This document shows positions 18,561 through 26,512 of a stretch of 64,000 bases of DNA, piece after piece. Source of the DNA: Petroclostridium xylanilyticum (GTDB lineage: Bacteria > Bacillota > Clostridia > SK-Y3); contig NZ_NPML01000004.1 of the NCBI RefSeq assembly GCF_002252565.1, positions 124,001 through 188,000 on the forward strand, in the 5' to 3' direction. How positions within the stretch are numbered: the first letter of the stretch is position 1; every line of letters begins with the position of its first letter. Position numbers and translations under genes: made by a program. The notes under the pieces were generated by a model that made no database searches, was not told the origin of the DNA, and saw only the letters and a program-made list of their open reading frames with translations.

Positions 18561-18917
18561 ATGGTGGGAAGATTAGACACTGACAATGGAAGTATTATAA
18601 TACCCACAGAAGTTATAGCCAATATTGCAGGGATGACCGCTACCCAATGCTATGGCGTTGTAGGAATGGCATCACGTAATACCGCAGACGGGCTGGTAAG
18701 TCTTTTAAAGAAAGAGGCATTAAATAAAGGGGTCAAGGTAGTTATAGATGGGGAATACCTAGTAGTTGATTTACATATTATTGTTGAATATGGTGTGAAC
18801 ATTTCAGCCATCTGCGAAAACATCGTCAATAATGTCAGGTATTCGGTTGAGTCTATTACTGGATTCAAAGTAAAAAGAATCAATGTATATGTTGAAAGTA
18901 TAAGAGTCGAACAATAG
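18561..18917 (+). CDS. Asp23/Gls24 family envelope stress protein (YloU-like)
   Basis: A 118-residue protein, MVGRLDTDNGSIIIPTEVIA..., containing the Asp23 pattern 'GVVGMASRN' (about 33) and 'VDLHIIVEYGVNISAICENI' (about 71-90). Asp23/YloU proteins associate with the cell envelope and are linked to wall stress; exact function is open. ATG 18561 with GGAGGTAAAAGT is chosen over an upstream in-frame ATG at 18531. It is paired with fakA downstream, as yloU-yloV in Bacillus. Confidence 0.9.
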   Translation: MVGRLDTDNGSIIIPTEVIANIAGMTATQCYGVVGMASRNTADGLVSLLKKEALNKGVKVVIDGEYLVVDLHIIVEYGVNISAICENIVNNVRYSVESITGFKVKRINVYVESIRVEQ

Positions 18918-18932
18918 TGAGGAGGACTTGGT

Positions 18933-20558
18933 TTGGTATTAAAACAAATAGATGGCAGAATGCTAAAAAGAATGGTCCTATCTGCAGCAAACAATCTGGA
19001 GAATAATAAAAAAGTAGTCGATGCATTAAATGTTTTTCCGGTGCCTGACGGGGATACGGGGACCAACATGTCCCTTACCCTCCTTACAGCAGCAAAAGAA
19101 GTAAAATTAGCAGATGATAGTTCAGTTTCTATAATTGCAGACACATTGGCAGCTGCTTCACTAAGAGGAGCCAGGGGAAATTCGGGCGTTATTTTATCAC
19201 AACTTTTCAGGGGCTTTGCAAAAGAATTAAAAGGGCATAATTGCGTAAATGCTAAAGTTTTTGCTGAAGCACTAAAAACAGGAGTAGATACAGCATATAA
19301 AGCGGTAATGAAGCCTACGGAAGGTACTATTTTAACTGTTGCCCGTGAAGGAGCAAAAGCAGCTGTTTTAGCAAGTAAGACTGCTGATAATATCGTTGAA
19401 GTTTTTAAGTCAGCAATAGAAAATGCAAAAACAACTCTCGATAAAACTCCTGAAATGCTCCCGGTTTTAAAGCAAGCAGGAGTTGTGGATGCAGGAGGCA
19501 AAGGGCTTATCTATATTTTAGAAGGTGCTTTACAGGTTATCGAGACAGATAGAGAAGTAGAGTTGGACAAACAGGAAAATCCGGAACAAATACAAGCGGG
19601 TCAAAAGGTAGCTGCAAAAGTTGATGGGGATATTCAATTTACATATTGCACTGAATTTTTAATCAACAAAAAGGATTTTACAGTGGACATCAATCATTTC
19701 AAAAGAATTATTGAAGGTCAGGGCGATAGCACGCTGGTGATTGATGATGATGACATCATAAAGGTGCATATACATACCAACAATCCCGGACTTGTCATAC
19801 AAGAAGCCTTAAAAATTGGCGATTTGACAAACATTAAAATTGATAATATGAAAGAGCAGCATAAGCATACTATTTTACAGGAAAATCAAATAATTCAAAA
19901 GAAGGAATATGGATTTATTACTGTTGCCATGGGTGAAGGAATTATAAATATATTTAAAGATTTAGGAATTGATGAGGTTATTGAAGGCGGGCAGACAATG
20001 AATCCAAGTACTGATGATATTTTAAAAGCTATTGATAATATACATGCTGATAATATTTTCGTACTTCCTAACAATAAAAATATTATTCTTGCTGCCCAGC
20101 AGGCAAAAACTTTAACCGATAAAAATATTATTGTTATTCCATCTAAAAGTGTTCCACAAGGTATTGCTGCGATGTTAGCATTTGATTTCCAGGCAGGGGT
20201 GGAAGAAAACTTCAGAAGTATGACTGAAGCACTGGCAAAGGTAAAAACAGGACAAGTAACTTATGCAGTAAGAAGTTCTGCTTTTGACGATAAGAATATT
20301 ACAGAAGGTGACATCCTGGGAATCAGAGACGGGCAGATTCAAATCGTCGGTAAAGATATAAAAACAGTTTGTCATCAACTGCTTGATGCATTAGTTGATG
20401 AAGAAAGTTCAGTTATATCTGTTTTCTATGGACGTGATACTGATGAGCAGGAAGCCCAGGAGCTTTCTGAATATATGGGAAACCGTTTTGCAGATTGTGA
20501 TGTAGAGGTATACAATGGTGGACAGCCACTGTACTATTATATATTTTCTGTTGAATGA
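18933..20558 (+). CDS. fakA: Fatty acid kinase FakA (DAK1/DegV-like, YloV)
   Basis: A 541-residue protein. The N-terminal DhaL/Dak2 domain (about 1-200) has the nucleotide-Mg motif 'PVPDGDTGTNMSLTL' (about 36-50) and 'LRGARGNSGVILSQL' (about 78-92). The rest is the middle and C-terminal FakA region, with 'NPGLVIQEALKIG' and 'QTMNPSTDDIL'. FakA with a FakB (DegV) partner phosphorylates exogenous fatty acids for the PlsX/PlsY route; plsX and plsY occur elsewhere in this window. TTG 18933 is supported by GGAGG at 18921-18925, and no ATG/GTG fits better. Confidence 0.92.
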   Translation: MVLKQIDGRMLKRMVLSAANNLENNKKVVDALNVFPVPDGDTGTNMSLTLLTAAKEVKLADDSSVSIIADTLAAASLRGARGNSGVILSQLFRGFAKELKGHNCVNAKVFAEALKTGVDTAYKAVMKPTEGTILTVAREGAKAAVLASKTADNIVEVFKSAIENAKTTLDKTPEMLPVLKQAGVVDAGGKGLIYILEGALQVIETDREVELDKQENPEQIQAGQKVAAKVDGDIQFTYCTEFLINKKDFTVDINHFKRIIEGQGDSTLVIDDDDIIKVHIHTNNPGLVIQEALKIGDLTNIKIDNMKEQHKHTILQENQIIQKKEYGFITVAMGEGIINIFKDLGIDEVIEGGQTMNPSTDDILKAIDNIHADNIFVLPNNKNIILAAQQAKTLTDKNIIVIPSKSVPQGIAAMLAFDFQAGVEENFRSMTEALAKVKTGQVTYAVRSSAFDDKNITEGDILGIRDGQIQIVGKDIKTVCHQLLDALVDEESSVISVFYGRDTDEQEAQELSEYMGNRFADCDVEVYNGGQPLYYYIFSVE

Positions 20559-20566
20559 ATAATATC

Positions 20567-20589
20567 GAGGGGGCACCCTCTATTTTTTT
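20567..20589 (+). terminator. Rho-independent terminator after fakA
   Basis: GAGGG-GGCA-CCCTC (20567-20580) followed by TATTTTTTT. Compact GC-rich stem directly after the fakA stop at 20558. Confidence 0.8.
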
Positions 20590-20606
20590 AATTTTGGAAT
20601 TATTAT

Positions 20607-20705
20607 ATCGATAACCAATATTAAAGTTAAAAATAAATTAATGTAGTTATCGATGAAATTAACCAACTTTAAAATCTCAATATTCAGTTTTAAAGTTGGT
20701 TAATT
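20607..20705. repeat. Compound inverted repeats upstream of recG
   Basis: A perfect 18-bp stem, 20657-20674 (AATTAACCAACTTTAAAA) against 20688-20705, with a 13-base loop. Just before it, ATCGATAAC (20607-20615) pairs with GTTATCGAT (20646-20654). No T-run follows in either direction, so it is not an ordinary terminator. Function unknown. Confidence 0.65.
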
Positions 20706-20709
20706 ATAA

Positions 20710-20900
20710 AAATAACTTTCGCAAAAACTGCGACAAAAGTGCACAATTGTTGAACCCGCATTGTGAAGAGGCATTAGAACTTCTTGGCGCAGTGCGACTT
20801 GGGGACGGCAAGACGTGGAATATATGATAGTATTCAGCCAGATGAAACAATGCACCTTTGTACGCATGGATGCCGGTATAAGCTCACGGTAAAGCACAGT
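20710..20900 (+). other. Long leader-like region upstream of recG sharing two blocks with the prkC leader
   Basis: It holds blocks a (20710-20742) and b (20840-20863) also found before prkC. Several helices can be drawn: ACTTT-CGC with GCG-ACA-AAAGT (20715-20740), CGCATTG (20758-20764) with CAGTGCG (20791-20797), GAATA with TATTC (about 20818-20835), and CGGCA with TGCCG (about 20808 and 20871). The local GC content exceeds that of the flanks. No known riboswitch consensus was recognised. In block a, four of the early differences between copies fall at third codon positions of one frame (NNFRKNC/NNLRKNC), so a decayed coding repeat is an alternative. Confidence 0.45.
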
Positions 20901-20915
20901 ATTGGAAGAGATGAG

Positions 20916-22991
20916 GTGGTTGAAATATCTGATTTAACAAAAGATATAAGTTGTATCAAGGGAGTAGGAGAAAAAAGAGCCCGGTTATTCAATAAAATTG
21001 GAATATATACAGTGGAGGATATGTTATATTATTTTCCAAGAGATTATGAGGACCGTTCTAAAATCAAAAAAATAATAGAAGTATTAGATGGGGAAATGGT
21101 ATGCGTTAGAGGGACTGTATTTTCCCACATGGCAGAACAAAAAGTTAGAAAAGGCCTTAGCATTTACAAACTTATACTTAAGGATGATACTGGCACGATC
21201 ACTGCAACATGGTACAACCAGAAATATCTTTCCAATACTTTTTCTGTAGGAGAGACATATATATTCTATGGTAAAATAAGTGCTAAGTACCGCAAAAAAG
21301 AAATCATAAATCCTATATTTGAAAATTCTGATAGAATTGGAAAATATACTCAAAAGATTATTCCCATCTACCCTTTAACTTCTTCTCTTACTCAAAAAGT
21401 TATACAAAGTATCATGGAAAATTGTTTTGCTTTTGTTGGAAGTAACTTAAAAGAATATTTACCTCATGCAATAAGAAAGAAATATAACCTTTCAGAAATA
21501 AATTACGCATTAAAAAACATTCATTTCCCTGACACGCATGAAGGTTTTTTGAAAGCCAGAAGAAGATTGGTCTTTGAAGAATTGTTTTTTTTGCAGTTGG
21601 GCCTTTTAAGTATAAGGACTACCAGTGAAGCGTTGGAAGGAATAAAATTTGGACCTGTTAAAGAACTGGAGGGATTTATAAGTAAACTGCCTTTCCAACT
21701 AACTGAAGCGCAGACACGGGTAATTAGTGAGATTGAAAAGGATTTGGAACGTGGCAAACCAATGAGCAGACTGATACAGGGCGATGTTGGTTCTGGTAAG
21801 ACAATAGTTGCTGCACTTTCAATGTATATTTGTGTAAAAAACGGTTATCAAGCTGCACTAATGGTCCCTACAGAGATACTTGCAGAACAGCATTTTCAAA
21901 GCTTCAGAAATCTATTTCAAAATGAGGAAATGAATATTTGTATATTAACGGGCAGTATCCCTAAAAAACAAAAAATTAAACTTATAGATGACATTAAAGA
22001 AGGTAGAGTGAACATAATAATAGGGACACATGCTCTCATACAAGAAGAAATAGAATTCTTTAATTTAGGATTGGTTGTAACTGATGAACAGCACCGTTTT
22101 GGGGTAAAGCAGAGGGCTACACTGGCATCTAAAGGTAAAAATCCTCATATTTTAGTTATGACTGCAACTCCTATCCCACGGACCTTGGCTCTGATTCTCT
22201 ATGGAGATTTAGATATCTCCATTATTGATCAACTTCCTCCAGGAAGAAAAAAAGTTAATACCTATGTTGTCGATGAGAGTAAGAGGGAAAGGGTATATTC
22301 TTTTATAAAAAAACAGGTTGCTGAAGGAAGACAGGTATATATTGTCTGTCCATTAGTTGAAGAATCAGAAGCTTTTGAGATGCAATCGGCTGTCGAACTT
22401 GTCCGGCGATTAAAAGAAGATGTATTTCCAAATCTGAGTGTGGGTTTAATGCATGGGAAACTTAAACCAAACGAAAAAGAAGAGATTATGCGAAGATTTG
22501 TAGAAGGAAGCATTAATATTTTGGTATCAACCACAGTAATAGAAGTGGGGGTAAATGTCCCTAATGCAACTGTAATGGTAATTGAAAATGCGGAAAGGTT
22601 TGGGCTTTCTCAATTACATCAGTTGCGGGGCAGAATAGGAAGAGGACAGCATCAATCCTATTGTATCTTATTTAATACCAGTAATTCTAAAGTTGCCCGT
22701 GAAAGAATGAAAATAATGCAGGAAACTAATGACGGATTTAAAATTTCAGAAAAAGATCTGGAACTAAGAGGGCCTGGTGAATTCTTCGGGACGCGGCAGC
22801 ATGGCCTTCCTGATTTAAAAATAGCAAACCTTTTTTCTGACATTCATTTATTAAAACTAGCCCAGGAAGCAGCTATAAATTTAATTAAACAAGATTCAAA
22901 ATTTGAAAAAGAAGAGCATAAGACTCTCAAGGAGAAGTTAATTCATCTGTTTAAGGAAAAAATAGATGTAGCAATTATTTTCAAAATTTAA
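20916..22991 (+). CDS. recG: ATP-dependent DNA helicase RecG
   Basis: A 691-residue branch-migration helicase for stalled forks and recombination intermediates. It has a helix-hairpin-like N-terminus ('CIKGVGEKRARLFNKIGI'), the OB wedge domain (about 50-150), Walker A 'GDVGSGKT' near 289, DEQH near 389, 'TATPIPRTLAL' near 412, and motif VI 'QLRGRIGRGQHQSY' near 568. The open frame extends upstream to 20784 but only through the leader element. GTG 20916 gives the usual length and N-terminus, with GGAAGAG upstream. The ribosome-binding site is mediocre, so expression may be low or leader-dependent. Confidence 0.93.
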   Translation: MVEISDLTKDISCIKGVGEKRARLFNKIGIYTVEDMLYYFPRDYEDRSKIKKIIEVLDGEMVCVRGTVFSHMAEQKVRKGLSIYKLILKDDTGTITATWYNQKYLSNTFSVGETYIFYGKISAKYRKKEIINPIFENSDRIGKYTQKIIPIYPLTSSLTQKVIQSIMENCFAFVGSNLKEYLPHAIRKKYNLSEINYALKNIHFPDTHEGFLKARRRLVFEELFFLQLGLLSIRTTSEALEGIKFGPVKELEGFISKLPFQLTEAQTRVISEIEKDLERGKPMSRLIQGDVGSGKTIVAALSMYICVKNGYQAALMVPTEILAEQHFQSFRNLFQNEEMNICILTGSIPKKQKIKLIDDIKEGRVNIIIGTHALIQEEIEFFNLGLVVTDEQHRFGVKQRATLASKGKNPHILVMTATPIPRTLALILYGDLDISIIDQLPPGRKKVNTYVVDESKRERVYSFIKKQVAEGRQVYIVCPLVEESEAFEMQSAVELVRRLKEDVFPNLSVGLMHGKLKPNEKEEIMRRFVEGSINILVSTTVIEVGVNVPNATVMVIENAERFGLSQLHQLRGRIGRGQHQSYCILFNTSNSKVARERMKIMQETNDGFKISEKDLELRGPGEFFGTRQHGLPDLKIANLFSDIHLLKLAQEAAINLIKQDSKFEKEEHKTLKEKLIHLFKEKIDVAIIFKI

Positions 22992-23094
22992 CGCACTGTT
23001 GCCAGACATTACCTCCATAACAATATATTACTTGTTTAATATTTTGTAAACTACATATATTAATAATAAACCAAACAACAGGAGGTGAAAAAGG

Positions 23095-23298
23095 ATGGCT
23101 AACAGAAATAATAGAAAGTTAGTTCCTGAAGCTAGAGCAGCATTGGATAAGTTCAAATATGAAGTAGCTAGTGAAATTGGTGTTAACTTAAAACAAGGCT
23201 ACAATGGAGACTTAACAGCTAAACAGGCTGGTTCTGTTGGTGGATATATGGTTAAAAAGATGATCCAGCAGGTTGAACAGGGTATGGCAGGTAAATAA
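23095..23298 (+). CDS. Alpha/beta-type small acid-soluble spore protein
   Basis: A 67-residue SASP, MANRNNRKLVPEARAALDKF..., with the family core 'KYEVASEIGV' (about 20-29, the GPR protease site region), 'GYNGDLTAKQAGSVGGYMVK' (about 35-54) and the end 'VEQGMAGK'. Such proteins coat spore DNA and protect it from UV and heat, then supply amino acids at germination. AGGAGGTGAAAAAGG precedes the ATG. A closely similar second copy lies at 48566-48766 (minus). Expression should be forespore-specific (sigma-G), but I could not identify a convincing sigma-G promoter by eye. Confidence 0.95.
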   Translation: MANRNNRKLVPEARAALDKFKYEVASEIGVNLKQGYNGDLTAKQAGSVGGYMVKKMIQQVEQGMAGK

Positions 23299-23314
23299 TT
23301 AATTATAATAAAAT

Positions 23315-23344
23315 AAAAGGAATAGCCTTCGGGCTATTCCTTTT
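23315..23344. terminator. Bidirectional terminator between the SASP and iron-sulfur protein genes
   Basis: AAAAGGAATAGCC - TTCG - GGCTATTCCTTTT: a perfect 13-bp stem with a stable TTCG tetraloop, serving two convergent genes. Confidence 0.88.
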
Positions 23345-23347
23345 ACC

Positions 23348-24073
23348 TTATGAAAGATGTTCTTTTTCACCGTCTATGCTTATTTTAACCTTATTTAATT
23401 TGATGTTTTTTCCGGAAGCTTTGATAGCATTTTCTAAAGTCATAACCATTCCAAAGCAACATGGAACTTCCATAAATGCAATAGTAATACTAGATAAGTT
23501 ATTATTTTTTATTATTTGTGTCAATTTTTCGGTATACAGATTTAAATTATCCAGCTTAGGACAACCTACAACTACTTTTTTGCCTTTTAGTAAATCGTTG
23601 TGGTAATTAGCATATGCAAAAGGAACACAGTCAGCAGTTACCAGCAAGTCAGCGTTATTCAAGTAAGGTGCATTGGCAGGCACAAGCATGAGCTGCACAG
23701 GCCACTGTCTGAGCTGAGATTTTAGGCTAATTGCCGTATTTTCTGCCGCATCGTCCTTACTATCTTCAAACACTCTAATTCTGCTTCCCGGGCAACCACC
23801 AAAACCATGATGGTGATGCGTGCTTTGCTTTAAATTTTCTTCATGAAGTGCATGGACAGCATTTTCATCAAAAGCATCAGCCTCACGTTCAATAATAGTA
23901 ATTGCATCTTGCGGACAGTGACCAAGACAAGCTCCTAAACCATCACACAGGTTATCGGAAATTAGCTTGGCTTTACCATCTATGATTTTTATTGCTCCTT
24001 CAGCACAGTTAGGAACACATAATCCGCAACCATTACATTTATTTTCATCAATGTGTACAATTTGTCTTATCAT
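23348..24073 (-). CDS. Two-cluster 4Fe-4S ferredoxin-domain protein with His-rich linker
   Basis: A 241-residue protein. The N-terminal ferredoxin domain has two clusters: CNGCGLCVPNC (about 13-23) and 'CDGLGACLGHC' (about 43-53, a longer first spacing). A linker 'STHHHHGFGGCPG' (about 84-96) could bind metal. The C-terminal part carries further cysteines ('TADCVPFAYANYH', 'VVGCPKLDN', 'MEVPCCFGM'), suggesting another metal or redox site. I recognise this as a clostridial 4Fe-4S binding protein of unknown role. It is divergent from a Crp/Fnr regulator across a 148-bp gap with a small palindrome, so it is probably that regulator's target. The start is preceded by AGGAGG on the minus strand. 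Confidence 0.8.
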   Translation of the reverse strand: MIRQIVHIDENKCNGCGLCVPNCAEGAIKIIDGKAKLISDNLCDGLGACLGHCPQDAITIIEREADAFDENAVHALHEENLKQSTHHHHGFGGCPGSRIRVFEDSKDDAAENTAISLKSQLRQWPVQLMLVPANAPYLNNADLLVTADCVPFAYANYHNDLLKGKKVVVGCPKLDNLNLYTEKLTQIIKNNNLSSITIAFMEVPCCFGMVMTLENAIKASGKNIKLNKVKISIDGEKEHLS

Positions 24074-24136
24074 TTTTAAACCTCCTATAATCTGTTCTTT
24101 TTATAGAAATTATACTATAATAATAGTGATAGTGCT

Positions 24137-24150
24137 GTGACTTCAGTTAC
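24137..24150. promoter_or_regulatory. Palindrome, candidate Crp/Fnr-family operator
   Basis: GTGACT-TC-AGTTAC is a near-perfect inverted repeat (one mismatch), resembling half-sites bound by Crp/Fnr-type regulators (TGTGA...). It lies in the gap between the divergent iron-sulfur protein gene and the regulator gene. Inferred from sequence and position only. Confidence 0.45.
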
Positions 24151-24221
24151 GAAATATATAGTTTGCAATCTTTTTTTAGGGTACTTAATGCTTTATATTT
24201 TAAGAAAGGACTTAGCGAAAA

Positions 24222-24872
24222 ATGAAGAAGGATACAAAAGGACTGCTTTCTGTTTTGGATAGTGCGAATTATGAATTCTTGCAACAGAATATGAAAGTTT
24301 ATGAATACCAAAAAGGACAGGTTATTTTTTCCCCATGTGATACATGTCAACATCTTAGTATAATATTAAAGGGGCAGGTCAGATTAAGCAAGTATACTCT
24401 GCAGGGGAAAGAGCAAATTATTTCTTTTCTTGGCCCGGATGAAATTTTTGGTGAAGCCTTGATTTTTAATGAAGCACAATATCCGGTATTTGTTATTGCT
24501 GAAATGAATTCATCCATCGGTATGATAGACAAAAATACTATCTTAGAAATAACTTTAAGAAATAAAGATTTTACAAGAGTATTTTTTGAAGAACTGAGTA
24601 AAAAGATAATTTTACTTAATAATAAAGTTGAACTGTTATCTTATAGTAATATTAAACAGAGAATAGCCTTTTATCTATTGAAAATAGCAAAAGAAAACGG
24701 CAGTAATTTAATAGAGTTGCCTTTCTCAAAACAAAAAATAGCAAATTTATTAAGCACCTCAAGAGAAGTAATTTCCAGGAATTTTAGTGAACTGGAAGAT
24801 GAGGGTTATATTAGAATGGAAGGTAAGAAAGTTAGAATAAATATTGAGGAGATTAGTTCTTTACTTGAATAA
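24222..24872 (+). CDS. Crp/Fnr family transcriptional regulator
   Basis: A 216-residue regulator. The cyclic-nucleotide-binding-like beta-roll spans about 20-135 ('QVIFSPCDTCQHLSIILKG', 'GPDEIFGEALIF'), followed by the dimer helix and a C-terminal winged HTH with 'FSKQKIANLLSTSREVISR' (about 168-186) and 'EDEGYIRMEGKKVRI'. The CxxC in 'SPCDTC' (about 39-42) could sense redox or metal, but there is no N-terminal Fnr-type four-Cys set. It is divergent from the 4Fe-4S protein. The effector cannot be read from sequence. The ATG follows AGGACTTAGCGAAAA, a moderate ribosome-binding site. Confidence 0.88.
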   Translation: MKKDTKGLLSVLDSANYEFLQQNMKVYEYQKGQVIFSPCDTCQHLSIILKGQVRLSKYTLQGKEQIISFLGPDEIFGEALIFNEAQYPVFVIAEMNSSIGMIDKNTILEITLRNKDFTRVFFEELSKKIILLNNKVELLSYSNIKQRIAFYLLKIAKENGSNLIELPFSKQKIANLLSTSREVISRNFSELEDEGYIRMEGKKVRINIEEISSLLE

Positions 24873-24976
24873 AATATTTAAAAGGAAGAATATTATGTCT
24901 AAAAGTGTTGACTTTTGTATAAGTTGATATAAAATAGAAATATGGAAAAAAATATGAATTTTTTGGAGGAGTTAAA

Positions 24977-25531
24977 TTGAGAGTTATTTCCGGCTCTGCC
25001 AAAGGTCATAAATTAAAGAGCCTGAAAGGAATGGCTACACGCCCAACAGCTGATAGGATAAAGGAATCCTTATTTAATATAATTGCAGCTTATTTGCCTG
25101 ATGCTTACGTTTTAGATTTGTTTGCAGGTACTGGAAGTCTTGGAATAGAGTCATTAAGTAGAGGTGCAGAATTTGTTGTATTTGTTGACAAAAATCCAAT
25201 GGCAGTAAGAATCATCTCTGAAAACCTATTGCACACCAAGCTTAACGAAAAGGCAAAAGTATATAATTGTGATTGGTCGGAATATATAAGCAGGTTTTCT
25301 AATGCAGAAAGAAAGTATGATATCATTTTTATGGATCCACCCTACAGTAAAGGATTTATTATTCCTGTTTTACAAAAAATCTGGCAGAAACAGTTGTTAA
25401 GTATAGAGGGTATGATTATAGTTGAGCGAGAAAAAGGAGACGTTATTCCTGAACTGATAGAAGGTCTTAAGATAGTACGCGAGCAGCATTACGGCAGAAC
25501 AGTTATTACATTTATTCAATATCATAAATAA
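24977..25531 (+). CDS. rsmD: 16S rRNA m2G966 methyltransferase RsmD
   Basis: A 184-residue SAM methyltransferase: '[16 protein letters not shown]' N-terminus, '[15 protein letters not shown]' (about 22-36), SAM motif '[20 protein letters not shown]' (about 44-63) and catalytic DPPY near 119. It methylates G966 of 16S rRNA. TTG 24977 is used, with TTGGAGGAG upstream. The rsmD-coaD pair is conserved in Firmicutes. Confidence 0.94.
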   Translation: MRVISGSAKGHKLKSLKGMATRPTADRIKESLFNIIAAYLPDAYVLDLFAGTGSLGIESLSRGAEFVVFVDKNPMAVRIISENLLHTKLNEKAKVYNCDWSEYISRFSNAERKYDIIFMDPPYSKGFIIPVLQKIWQKQLLSIEGMIIVEREKGDVIPELIEGLKIVREQHYGRTVITFIQYHK

Positions 25532-25553
25532 TTATAGTCAGGGTGAGAGAAAT

Positions 25554-26042
25554 ATGAAAATAGCAGTATATCCAGGAAGTTTTGATCCGGTAACAAATGG
25601 ACATTTAGATATTATCGAAAGAAGTTCCAAGGTATTTGATAAAGTAATCGTAACCATTATGAAAAATAGCAGCAAGTCGCCCATGTTTTCTGTTGAAGAA
25701 AGACTGGAATTCCTGAGAAAAGTTACAAAGAATCTAGATAATGTTGAGGTAGATTGTGGTTCAGGATTGTTGGTTAATTATATGAAACAGAAGCATGCCC
25801 GGATAATTATAAAAGGGCTTAGAGCTGTTTCTGATTTTGAGTATGAGTTTCAAATGGCCCTAATGAATAGTAAACTAAACCCGGAGATAGAGACACTTTT
25901 CATGACGACCAGCAGCAAATATTCCTATTTAAGCTCTAGTGTTGTGAAGGAAGTTGCAATATTAGGAGGATGTTTAAAAGAACTGGTTCCTGATGAAATA
26001 ATTTTTGATATCGTAAACAAGATTAGAAAAACCAGGGGGTAA
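25554..26042 (+). CDS. coaD: Phosphopantetheine adenylyltransferase
   Basis: A 162-residue nucleotidyltransferase making dephospho-CoA. Signatures: '[19 protein letters not shown]' (T/HxGH motif, about 5-23), '[13 protein letters not shown]' (about 86-98) and '[13 protein letters not shown]' (about 122-134, equivalent of ISSTxxR). It completes the pathway begun by coaBC at 3.7 kb. The ATG follows GGGTGAGAGAAAT. Length is normal. Confidence 0.96.
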   Translation: MKIAVYPGSFDPVTNGHLDIIERSSKVFDKVIVTIMKNSSKSPMFSVEERLEFLRKVTKNLDNVEVDCGSGLLVNYMKQKHARIIIKGLRAVSDFEYEFQMALMNSKLNPEIETLFMTTSSKYSYLSSSVVKEVAILGGCLKELVPDEIIFDIVNKIRKTRG

Positions 26043-26048
26043 CATACT

Positions 26049-26489
26049 ATGGAGGTTTTGGCGTTAATAGATGCTTTAGAAGACATTGTAGAAAAAGGAG
26101 TACCTATACCTTTATCAGGAAAAAGCGTTGTAGATAAACAAGAAATTTTAGAATTGATACAGGAGATCCGGCTTAAGCTTCCCGATGATTTGAAACAAGC
26201 AAAATGGGTAAAGGAAGAAAGGCAGCGGATATTATTGGAAGCTCAAAAGGAAGCCAATAATATCATAAAAGAAGCTGAGAGTAAAATTATTTCACTAATT
26301 GATGAACATGAACTTACAAAAAAGGCTTATGAACAGGCGAGTGAAATTATAGCCAACGCTCAAAAAAATGCTAGAGAAATCCGTTTAGGAACAAAAGAAT
26401 ATGCAGATAATATTTTAGCAAATCTAGAAAGAATTATTCAAGAAACTCTTGATGTTTTGCATGAAAACAGACAAGAATTAAAAAAGTGA
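26049..26489 (+). CDS. Coiled-coil protein of unknown function, 146 aa, downstream of coaD
   Basis: A 146-residue, charged, mostly helical protein, with a long heptad-like region at about 55-146 ('KEERQRILLEAQKEANNI', 'AEIIANAQKNAREI'-like runs rich in A, E, K). It resembles the stalk parts of F/V-type ATPases and DivIVA-like proteins, and is often annotated simply as 'ATPase' in clostridia. No nucleotide-binding motif is present, so that label is not supported here. It sits between coaD and convergent ylbJ. AGGGGGTAACATACT precedes the ATG. Confidence 0.72.
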   Translation: MEVLALIDALEDIVEKGVPIPLSGKSVVDKQEILELIQEIRLKLPDDLKQAKWVKEERQRILLEAQKEANNIIKEAESKIISLIDEHELTKKAYEQASEIIANAQKNAREIRLGTKEYADNILANLERIIQETLDVLHENRQELKK

Positions 26490-26512
26490 TTAAATAGTTT
26501 AATCACTTTTTT
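26480..26512. terminator. Bidirectional terminator between the coiled-coil gene and ylbJ
   Basis: AAAAAAGTGATTAA - ATAG - TTTAATCACTTTTTT. It overlaps the ends of both convergent genes by a few bases. Confidence 0.82.

Noticed and set aside
20784-20915. 44-codon N-terminal extension of recG
   Set aside because: The extension has no homology to RecG N-termini, overlaps a leader block shared with prkC, and the family length is met from GTG 20916.
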